Below are positions 18,162-24,444 of a stretch of DNA of 64,000 bases, piece by piece. A program made the position numbers and the translations under genes. Positions within the stretch are counted from its first letter, which is position 1. Every line of letters starts with the position of its first letter. The stretch is from Iodidimonas sp. SYSU 1G8 (GTDB taxonomy: Bacteria > Pseudomonadota > Alphaproteobacteria > SMXS01): positions 248,001 to 312,000 of the forward strand of contig NZ_JBBYXJ010000001.1 in NCBI RefSeq assembly GCF_039655775.1, given 5' to 3'. The notes beneath the pieces are model-generated. The model saw only the letters and a list, made by a program, of their open reading frames with translations. It was not told where the DNA came from and ran no database searches.

Positions 18162-18770
18162 ATCACCACGCCGATCGAATTCTATTTCGACTTCATCTCA
18201 CCTTACGGGTTTTTCGCCGCGACGCGTATCGACGCCATCGCCGCAAAATATGGCCGTACGGTGCGATGGCGGCCGTTCAATCTGCGCCCCGTCGCCATGG
18301 CGGTGGGCTTCGACAAGCCCATGGTCGGCTATCCCATCAAGGGACCCTATTTCATGCACGATGTGCCGCGCATGGCGCGGCTTTACGGCATCGCGCCCTG
18401 GCAGGTGGCTGACATGCGTCAGGTCAATCCGGCGGTCGCGGGGCGGGCCTTCTACTGGGCCGCGGACCAGGACGAGCATGCCGCCAGGCAACTGGCGCTC
18501 GGCATCTACCGCAAGCTCTATTGCGAGGCGACGGACGCGTCCCGTCCCGCCGAGATCGCATCCATGCTCACCACGCTGGGGCTGGACGGCGACGCCTGGC
18601 TGGCGGCCGCCGACAGCGCGGCGCTGAAAGCGCGTTACAAGCAGATTACCGAGGACGCGATGGCCGAGGGAGTGTTCGGCTCTCCCTACATCGTCGTCGA
18701 TGGCGAACCCTTCTGGGGATCGGACAGATTATGGATGGTGGAGAAGTGGCTGGCTGATGGCGGATGGTGA
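18162..18770 (+). CDS. 2-hydroxychromene-2-carboxylate isomerase-like (DsbA-fold) protein, probable ATC start
   Basis: A protein of about 202 residues in the HCCA isomerase/kappa GST branch of the thioredoxin fold; characterised relatives use glutathione to isomerise 2-hydroxychromene-2-carboxylate in naphthalene breakdown. Visible: EFYFDFISPYGFFAATRI (kappa-class N-terminus with the catalytic Ser/Tyr region), KGPYFMHDVPRMARLYG, and EGVFGSPYIVVDGEPFWGSDRL, the family cis-Pro signature. The family N-terminus aligns with an ATC codon at 18162 that has AGGGGAGG five bases upstream. The only in-frame normal starts are ATG 18072 and GTG 18057, which add 30 or more unconserved residues. It overlaps the kinase gene by 14 bases. 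The true substrate is probably not a chromene here. Confidence 0.8.
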   Translation: MTTPIEFYFDFISPYGFFAATRIDAIAAKYGRTVRWRPFNLRPVAMAVGFDKPMVGYPIKGPYFMHDVPRMARLYGIAPWQVADMRQVNPAVAGRAFYWAADQDEHAARQLALGIYRKLYCEATDASRPAEIASMLTTLGLDGDAWLAAADSAALKARYKQITEDAMAEGVFGSPYIVVDGEPFWGSDRLWMVEKWLADGGW

Positions 18771-19758
18771 ATTCGAGAAGGCGCTGGACGCCGCGACACG
18801 CAGGTACATGCCGGAGACGACGGGCATCGCCGATCTGAAGCGTCTCTCGGCGGGCGCGTCCCAGGAAACGTGGGCGTTCGATGCGCCGACGGCGTCCGGA
18901 ACGCAGGAATTGATCCTGCGCCGTGCGCCCGGCGGCATTCCGGAAAGTCGCTCCACCGCGATCGGTCAGGTGCGCGAGGCGAAACTGATCCAGATCTGCC
19001 ACAGGCACGGCGTGAAGGCGCCAAACGTGCGTTATGTGCTGCAGCCCGAGGATGGTCTTGGCGTCGGCTTCGTGATGGATCGGGTGCCTGGCGAAACGCT
19101 CGCCCCGCGGATTCTGCGGGATGAGCTCTACGCCGCCGTCCGGCCCCAGCTCGCCCGCCAGTGCGGCGAGGTGATCGCCTCGATCCATGATGTCCCTCGC
19201 GACGAGCTGGATTTCCTCGAGGAGATCACGCCGGAGCAGCAGTGGCGGAACACCTGGAACGCCTACGAGAAATACTTCCTCGAGTGGTCGCCATCGCCCG
19301 TGTTCGATTATGCGTTCCGCTGGCTGAAGGAGCGTGTGCCGGCCCGAGACCGCGTCACGCTGGTTCACGGGGATTATCGCAATGGCAACATCATCTATGG
19401 GCCGGAAGGCGTCCGCGTGGTGCTCGATTGGGAAATCGCCCATTTCGGCGATCCCATGGAGGATCTGGCGTGGATCTGCGTCAACTCCTGGCGTTTCGGC
19501 AACATCGACAAGCCTGTCGGCGGTTTCGGCGACCGCGAACAGATGTTCGAGGGCTACGAGGCGGTCAGTGGCGTCAAGGTGGACCCGGAACGCGTTCGCT
19601 TTTGGGAGATTTTCGGCAGCCTGCGCTGGGGCGTGACCTGCCGTTCCATGGCCTTCACCCACCTGACGGGCCATGACCGATCGGTGGAGCGTCCGGCCAT
19701 CGGCCGCCGCTCCTCCGAATGCGAGGCCGATCTGATGATTCTGCTGGGGAGAAGCTGA
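18757..19758 (+). CDS. APH-fold phosphotransferase resembling LvaA/ACAD10-11 kinase domain
   Basis: A 333-residue aminoglycoside-phosphotransferase-fold kinase. The catalytic loop HGDYRNGN is at 204-211 (Asp206 as base) and the metal-binding LDWEIAHFGDP at 223-232. The closest characterised group by motif and context is the kinase domain of ACAD10/ACAD11 and bacterial LvaA, which phosphorylate 4-hydroxyacyl-CoA in the catabolism of levulinate and other 4-hydroxy acids. The start (MADGEF) lies within the end of the isomerase gene, and its stop overlaps the next start by ATGA, so the three genes are translationally coupled. A small partner gene directly after the kinase matches the lvaA-lvaB arrangement. 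Antibiotic resistance is unlikely. Confidence 0.82.
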   Translation: MADGEFEKALDAATRRYMPETTGIADLKRLSAGASQETWAFDAPTASGTQELILRRAPGGIPESRSTAIGQVREAKLIQICHRHGVKAPNVRYVLQPEDGLGVGFVMDRVPGETLAPRILRDELYAAVRPQLARQCGEVIASIHDVPRDELDFLEEITPEQQWRNTWNAYEKYFLEWSPSPVFDYAFRWLKERVPARDRVTLVHGDYRNGNIIYGPEGVRVVLDWEIAHFGDPMEDLAWICVNSWRFGNIDKPVGGFGDREQMFEGYEAVSGVKVDPERVRFWEIFGSLRWGVTCRSMAFTHLTGHDRSVERPAIGRRSSECEADLMILLGRS

Positions 19759-20129
19759 TGCGTCCCGACCGTCCCACCGCCGACGAGATGCTCGAGGCCG
19801 TCGAGGAATTTCTGCGCGACAAGGTGATGCCGGCCGTCAGCGGCCATCTTAATTTCCACGCGCGCGTCGCCGCCAACGTGATCGCCTCGGTGCGTCGCGA
19901 GGTCGCCCAGTCGCCGGCGATCGAGCATGATCAGCGCGATCGCCTGATGGCATTGCTGGGCCATGAGGGCAATATGGAAGTGTTGAACCGGGAACTGTGC
20001 GAGGAGATTCGCGAGGGCAGACGCGACCTCGATGATCCGGCGCTACTGGATCATTTGCGCAAGGTCGCGGTCGAGAATCTGGGCGTCGACAACCCGAAAT
20101 ACTCGGCCTACAGGAAGCTGCACGGCTAA
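19758..20129 (+). CDS. Small helical partner of the APH-like kinase (DUF6285/LvaB-like)
   Basis: A 123-residue, mostly helical and charged protein (MRPDRPTADEMLEAVEEFL; FHARVAANVIASVRREV; NPKYSAYRKLHG). I assign it to the small family that recurs next to APH-like kinases, which I believe is DUF6285 and includes LvaB; this match is from memory. LvaB is needed with LvaA for phosphorylation of 4-hydroxyvaleryl-CoA in Pseudomonas putida. It overlaps the kinase stop by four bases, strongly suggesting a stoichiometric complex. No catalytic motif or membrane segment is visible. The operon ends at the palindromic terminator just downstream. Confidence 0.75.
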   Translation: MRPDRPTADEMLEAVEEFLRDKVMPAVSGHLNFHARVAANVIASVRREVAQSPAIEHDQRDRLMALLGHEGNMEVLNRELCEEIREGRRDLDDPALLDHLRKVAVENLGVDNPKYSAYRKLHG

Positions 20130-20135
20130 ATTCGT

Positions 20136-20188
20136 CTGGAACGGCCCATCATCATCATCCCGAGGCCGGGATGATGATTCCGTTCCAG
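20136..20188. terminator. Bidirectional bipartite hairpin between convergent genes
   Basis: An outer stem CTGGAACGG/CCGTTCCAG and an inner stem ATCATCATCCCG/CGGGATGATGAT around an AGGC loop fill the whole 63-base gap between convergent genes. Neither side has a long T run, but size and position fit a shared transcription stop. The inner arm on the left has one extra ATC repeat. Confidence 0.6.
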
Positions 20189-20192
20189 CCGG

Positions 20193-20828
20193 TTACTTGG
20201 CGCTGATCATCCGTCCCATGACCTTCTTCAGAAGGTCGATCACCGCTTGCTGGCGCTGTTCCTTGTCATGGCCGAATTCGGCCACCGAAAGGCCTTCGAG
20301 AGAAACACGCAGTAGATCGCGCGCGACGGCGAAATTCGCCTCGTCGATGGCGGCGACTTCGCCATAGACCTCGCGGCCAAGCTCGAGCCGGCGCTGGTCA
20401 TAGCGCTTTCCGGCGGCTTCGACGATCTCGGCCAGTTCAGGGTCGGTACGCCCGGCGGCCTGGAGCTCCTGCCAGGCGACGAAAAGCGGATTCTGGACGA
20501 AGCGCCAGTAGATATCCACGCCGCCCTGCAGCCGCTTTTCCGCGGCCGGCATCTTGCGCAGTTCCTCGGCATAGGTTTCGATCCATTGATCGATCATGTG
20601 GTCGATCGAGGCGCGCAGAACATCCGGTGTGGTCGGAAAGTAATACTGCACGGCGCCGCGCGTCACGTTCGCGCGCTTGGCGATCTCTGTCGTCGTCGTG
20701 CGGTGATAGCCCAGTTCAAGGAAGCATTGGATGGTCGCGTCCAGAATGGTATTCCGGGTTGCGATGCTTTTTTTTGTCTGGTGCCGCCGCGCGTCGCGGG
20801 CGAGAGAGGCATTATCCTGATCGGTCAC
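20193..20828 (-). CDS. TetR-family transcriptional regulator
   Basis: A 211-residue one-component repressor. The N-terminal helix-turn-helix is clear: ATRNTILDATIQCFLELGYHRTTTTEIAKRA followed by TRGAVQYYFPTTPDVL, residues about 24-70; the rest is the ligand-binding domain. A GTG at 20828 is preferred, though a TTG at 20837 is possible and neither has a strong ribosome site. It is convergent with the kinase operon and lies downstream of the acyl-CoA dehydrogenase-SDR pair on its own strand, so it probably controls one or both through an acyl-CoA or acid ligand. No operator could be proved by eye. Confidence 0.88.
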   Translation of the reverse strand: MTDQDNASLARDARRHQTKKSIATRNTILDATIQCFLELGYHRTTTTEIAKRANVTRGAVQYYFPTTPDVLRASIDHMIDQWIETYAEELRKMPAAEKRLQGGVDIYWRFVQNPLFVAWQELQAAGRTDPELAEIVEAAGKRYDQRRLELGREVYGEVAAIDEANFAVARDLLRVSLEGLSVAEFGHDKEQRQQAVIDLLKKVMGRMISAK

Positions 20829-20932
20829 GGGCTTCAACTCTGTTGGTGTGCGGGTGCAGCATACAAGTAAGCCCGCCTGACGCCTAGTGACGTTTTCGGC
20901 AACGATGATTTTTAATCCAACGGGTCAACAGG

Positions 20933-22132
20933 TTAGAGGCCGAGCACCAGCTTTGCCATGATATCCCGCTGGACCTCGTTGGTCCCCGCATAGATGGAAC
21001 CAGCGCGGGCGTTGAAGTAATGGGGTGCCGCGGGCGGCGCGTAGGACGGGCCGATCGGTACATGATTGTGACCGCGCAGGTCGTGAATGGTGAAGGGCGC
21101 GGCGTAATACGCCGTCGCTTCCATGGTCAGTGTGGTCAGCCGCTGCATGGCCTCTGAACCCCGAGTCTTGATCATGGACGCTTCGGGGCCGGGTGAGCCG
21201 CCTTTCGACAGCACCGACATGATTCGCAACTCGATCATCTCCAGCGCCATCAACTCGACCTCGATGTCGTCGGCCCGGGCGGCGAAGGCGGGATCATCCG
21301 CAAGGCGCCGGCCATTGGCGTTTTCCTGCCGGGCGATGTGACGCAGATGCTTCAGGTCGGCGATAAGCCTCGGCGACCATGCGGCGGCGCCGCGCTCCCA
21401 CTCCAGCAGGTACTTGGCATAGGTCCAGCCCATGTTCTCCTCGCCGATGCGGCCCGACTTCGGCACGCGTACATCGTCGAAGAACACCTGGTTCACCTCG
21501 TGGTCGCCGCCCAATGTGATGATCGGCTCGACCTTGATGCCCGGCAGGTCCATGTCGAACAGCAGGAAGCTGATGCCCTGCTGCTGCTTGCCGGTATCGC
21601 TGGTCCGCACCAAGCAGAACATGCGCTGGGCATATTGCGCGTATGTGGTCCAGATCTTGGAGCCGTTGATGATGTAATGGTCGCCGTCGCTCACCGCCTT
21701 GGTGCGCAGCGACGAAAGGTCCGAACCGGCGCCCGGTTCTGAATAGCCCTGCGCCCAGTAATCGTCGCCGGACAGGATTTTCGGCAGGTACTGGCGCTGC
21801 TGCTCCGGCGTGCCGAACTTGATGATGACCGGGCCGACCATGCCGAGCCCGTTGGGCAGCGGCTTGGGCGCATAGGCTTCGGTCATTTCCTTGTTGAAGA
21901 TATAGCGCTGGGGAATGGTCCAGCCGGTGCCGCCATGTTCCTTCGGCCATGACGGCGCGATCCAGCCCTTCTCGTGCAGGATGCGGTGCCAGCGCATGGT
22001 CGGCTCGAACTCGGCGAAGATGGCGGTCTGGGTCATGGCCGCCTCCCGCAGATCGTCGGTCAGCGTCTCGTCCAGGAACCGGCGCACCTCGTCGCGGAAC
22101 GCCATGTCCTCGCGGCTGAAATCAAGATTCAT
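20933..22132 (-). CDS. Acyl-CoA dehydrogenase family protein
   Basis: A 399-residue flavoprotein of the acyl-CoA dehydrogenase fold that should oxidise or rearrange an acyl-CoA using FAD. Seen: YWAQGYSEPGAGSDLSSLRT (FAD/substrate signature), DGDHYIINGSKIWTTYA, and the C-terminal IYAGTNEVQRDIMAKLVLGL. In MCAD-type enzymes the catalytic Glu is the residue before this GT (YEGT); here it is Ala, so the base must lie elsewhere, as in isovaleryl-CoA or steroid side-chain enzymes, or a partner subunit is needed. The ATG at 22132 replaces a longer open frame. The SDR gene ends 10 bases upstream. It does not look like the ACAD10/11-type partner of the nearby kinase. Confidence 0.87.
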   Translation of the reverse strand: MNLDFSREDMAFRDEVRRFLDETLTDDLREAAMTQTAIFAEFEPTMRWHRILHEKGWIAPSWPKEHGGTGWTIPQRYIFNKEMTEAYAPKPLPNGLGMVGPVIIKFGTPEQQRQYLPKILSGDDYWAQGYSEPGAGSDLSSLRTKAVSDGDHYIINGSKIWTTYAQYAQRMFCLVRTSDTGKQQQGISFLLFDMDLPGIKVEPIITLGGDHEVNQVFFDDVRVPKSGRIGEENMGWTYAKYLLEWERGAAAWSPRLIADLKHLRHIARQENANGRRLADDPAFAARADDIEVELMALEMIELRIMSVLSKGGSPGPEASMIKTRGSEAMQRLTTLTMEATAYYAAPFTIHDLRGHNHVPIGPSYAPPAAPHYFNARAGSIYAGTNEVQRDIMAKLVLGL

Positions 22133-22142
22133 GCGGTTGTCC

Positions 22143-22913
22143 TCAGACGGTGGTGGCCGAGCCGCCATCCATGGGCAGCACGGCGCCGTGAACGTAGTCG
22201 CTGGCGCGGGACGCCAGGAAGATGGCGACGCCGGCCGCATCCTCGGGCTGGCCGAAGCGGCCCGCCGGAACGCGGTTCAGGATCTTGTCGCCATTCTTCT
22301 CGATGGTCTCGGCCATCATCTTGCTGGGGAAGGGACCCGGCGCGATGGCGTTGACCCGGATGTGATCCTTGGCCAGCGTGCGCGCCAGCACGCGGGTCAG
22401 GTGAATGAGCGCGGCCTTCGACGACGAATACGAGAAGGTGTCCATGTCGGGCACGGTCAGGCCGTTGATCGAGGCGATGTTGATCACCTTGGACGGCCGC
22501 TCCGCGCTCGCCGCCGCCTTCAGGGCACCGTGCAGCTGCTGGATCAGGAAGAAGGGCGCCTTGACGTTGAGGGCATAGACCTTGTCCCATCCGGCTTCGG
22601 GAAAGTCGTCGAAGGGCGCGCCCCAGGCGGCGCCGGAATTGTTCACCAGCACGTCCAGCCTGGGCTCGAGCGTCTTCATGCGCTCCGCGAGCGCGAGCAC
22701 GCCCGCATGGGTTGACACGTCTGCCTGCAAGGGAATGCAGGTGCCTGTCTTCGACAACTCCGCCGCGACCTGCTCGCACACATGCAGCTTGCGCGATGCG
22801 ATATAAACTTTGGCGCCATTGGCGACGAAGCCTTCGGCGATCATCTTGCCGATGCCACTCGACCCGCCAGTGACCAGGGCAACCTTGCCCTCGATATTGA
22901 ATAAACCGTTCAC
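22143..22913 (-). CDS. SDR-family oxidoreductase
   Basis: A 256-residue classical short-chain dehydrogenase/reductase. Cofactor motif TGGSSGIGKMIAEG (15-28), NNSG near 92, and the catalytic Ser, Tyr and Lys in INIASINGL and TFSYSSSKAAL. The aligned Tyr is Y in FSYSSSK, so the active site is complete. ASRKLHV after strand 2 suggests NADP preference. It resembles RhlG-type ketoreductases that act on acyl-thioesters or 3-/4-keto acids. First gene of a two-gene unit with the acyl-CoA dehydrogenase and divergent from the NMO-fold gene. A 4-keto reductase role next to the LvaA-like kinase is possible but unproven. Confidence 0.88.
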   Translation of the reverse strand: MNGLFNIEGKVALVTGGSSGIGKMIAEGFVANGAKVYIASRKLHVCEQVAAELSKTGTCIPLQADVSTHAGVLALAERMKTLEPRLDVLVNNSGAAWGAPFDDFPEAGWDKVYALNVKAPFFLIQQLHGALKAAASAERPSKVINIASINGLTVPDMDTFSYSSSKAALIHLTRVLARTLAKDHIRVNAIAPGPFPSKMMAETIEKNGDKILNRVPAGRFGQPEDAAGVAIFLASRASDYVHGAVLPMDGGSATTV

Positions 22914-23005
22914 GCGTGACTGTTCCCCGTTGATTTACAACGATCACTATGCACGATAGGCGTCCTAAAAAAAGCCTCAAGAAATTCATTCCCAGGGAAG
23001 CAGAT

Positions 23006-23944
23006 ATGAACCGCGTACTCGAGCATCTCGGCACCAAATATCCCATCATCCAGTCGCCCATGGCCTGGATCGCACGCTCGCAGCTCGCGTCCGCGGTCTC
23101 GAATGCCGGCGCGCTCGGCATCATCGAAACCTCGTCGGGCGAGATGGAGCAGTGCATGGAAGAAATCCGCAAGATGCGGACCCTGACCGACAAGCCGTTT
23201 GGCGTGAATCTGGCGCTGATGTTCCTGCGTAGCGAGAACATGGTCGACATGGTGATCGACGAAGGCGTGCGCTTCGTCACCACCTCGGCGGGCAGCCCCG
23301 CCAAATATATCGAAAAGCTGAAGAAGAGCGGCGTGATCGTCTATCACGCGGTCCCCACCACGGCGATGGCCATGAAGGCGGTTGCCGCCGGGGTGGATGG
23401 TCTGATCGTCGAGGGCGCCGAGGGTGGCGGGTACAAGAACCCCGAGGAAGTCTCGCTGTCCGTGCTGCTCCAGACCATTCGCGAGAAGACCGACATCCCG
23501 ATGGTCGCCGCCGGCGCCATCGTCGATGGCCGCGGCATGGCGGCCGCCTTCGCCGCCGGCGCGGAAGGCGTTCAGATGGGGACCCGGTTCGTGAGTTCGG
23601 CCGAAAGCCCGGTGCACCGCAACTTCAAGCAGGCCATCGTTGACGGCGATGAAACCGGCACGGTGGTGCTGAACAAGAAGTCGACGCCTTGCGTCCGCGC
23701 GCTGAAGACAGAGCGGTCCATGGCCATCGCCGAGGCCGGCATCATGGAGCGCGCGACCGGGTTCGGATCGGTCCTCGATCTCTATTTCGGCGGCGACATG
23801 GAAGCCAGTTTGGGACTTGCTGGCCAGGGCATTGGTCTCATCCATGAAGTGAAGCCCGCCAAGCAGATCATCGACGAGACGGTCGAGAGCTTCTTCGCCA
23901 TCGCGGACCGCTTCGCCGCGCAGGCAACGAGCCGCTCTTTCTGA
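23006..23944 (+). CDS. Nitronate monooxygenase-fold flavoprotein with altered active site
   Basis: A 312-residue FMN TIM-barrel protein of the nitronate monooxygenase/2-nitropropane dioxygenase family (MNRVLEHLGTKYPIIQSPMA; AGALGIIETS; VAAGAIVDGRGMAAAFAAGA; GVQMGTRFVSSAES). In nitronate monooxygenases and FabK-like enzymes the loop reads GxExGGH with a catalytic His; here it is GAEGGGY with Tyr143. A true nitronate oxidase role is therefore doubtful, and a CoA-thioester reductase role, as for the related IpdC of steroid catabolism, fits the neighbours better; this is inference. The start at 23006 has CAGGGAAG nine bases upstream. Divergent from the SDR gene. Confidence 0.8.
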   Translation: MNRVLEHLGTKYPIIQSPMAWIARSQLASAVSNAGALGIIETSSGEMEQCMEEIRKMRTLTDKPFGVNLALMFLRSENMVDMVIDEGVRFVTTSAGSPAKYIEKLKKSGVIVYHAVPTTAMAMKAVAAGVDGLIVEGAEGGGYKNPEEVSLSVLLQTIREKTDIPMVAAGAIVDGRGMAAAFAAGAEGVQMGTRFVSSAESPVHRNFKQAIVDGDETGTVVLNKKSTPCVRALKTERSMAIAEAGIMERATGFGSVLDLYFGGDMEASLGLAGQGIGLIHEVKPAKQIIDETVESFFAIADRFAAQATSRSF

Positions 23945-23952
23945 AACGGTGC

Positions 23953-23970
23953 GCCGGCTATCGAGCCGGC
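23953..23970. terminator. Hairpin between NMO-fold gene and cytochrome c gene
   Basis: A perfect seven-base stem GCCGGCT-ATCG-AGCCGGC, flanked by GAAAC and GTTTC that can extend it, sits between two convergent stops and includes the last codons of the cytochrome gene. It may terminate both transcripts. Confidence 0.45.
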
Positions 23971-24320
23971 GTTTCGTCCAGCGACTGGATATAGGCCAGC
24001 AGCGCGTCGATTTCGTCGCGGCTCAGAGTGATCTCGCGCATCGGACCGTGGGGACGGGTCAGGAACGTCTTGTATCGTGCCGGATCGGCGGCCACGGCCG
24101 GCGCGAGCTTGCTGAAGGCGGGCGCGGTGTCCATGCCTGTCTGGGCCGGGGCGGTGCCGGTGACATGGCAGGCGCTGCACCAGATCTGTGCAAGGTCTGC
24201 GCCTTTCTCGGCCACGGGGTAGGGTGCCGTTCCAGGCGGCAACGCCTGTTCTTCGGCCGGGGCGGATCCAGCGGCAAAGGTGAGGGCGATGGCGAGGGCG
24301 ATAGCTGTTTTCATGGCCAT
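23958..24320 (-). CDS. Small periplasmic class I cytochrome c
   Basis: A 120-residue c-type cytochrome for electron transfer in the periplasm. A signal peptide covers about residues 1-22 (ends GSAPA). The heme-binding motif CSACH is at 48-52 and Met94 in HGPMREITLS is the likely sixth ligand. The form resembles small cytochromes that serve PQQ- or flavin-dependent dehydrogenases. It is convergent with the NMO-fold gene and divergent from the OYE/FAD fusion, with an FNR/FixK-type box in the divergent region. An electron-acceptor role for one of the neighbouring oxidoreductases is possible. Confidence 0.87.
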   Translation of the reverse strand: MAMKTAIALAIALTFAAGSAPAEEQALPPGTAPYPVAEKGADLAQIWCSACHVTGTAPAQTGMDTAPAFSKLAPAVAADPARYKTFLTRPHGPMREITLSRDEIDALLAYIQSLDETPAR

Positions 24321-24348
24321 ATCCTGAAGTGATCGCGATGCGGATGCC

Positions 24349-24362
24349 TTGTTTCAGATCAA
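24349..24362. promoter_or_regulatory. FnrL/FixK-type binding site candidate
   Basis: TTGTTTCAGATCAA, or TTGATCTGAAACAA on the other strand, keeps the TTG-N8-CAA pattern and the TTGATCTG half typical of alphaproteobacterial FnrL/FixK boxes. Its centre is 35 bases from the cytochrome start and 89 bases from the OYE start, so activation at -41.5 would fit the OYE gene better. It is also the core of a GCCTTG/CAAGGC inverted repeat. Confidence 0.35.
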
Positions 24363-24444
24363 GGCTCATCATACGCCTGTTGTTGACCCCCCACAGCCAT
24401 TCTGCAATCGTGCAGGAAATCACAAAGGCCGGGGTGGGGAGACG

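Noticed and set aside
18757-19758. Aminoglycoside resistance gene
   Set aside because: The fold is shared, but the small coupled partner and catabolic neighbours fit the LvaA/ACAD10-11 kinase group.
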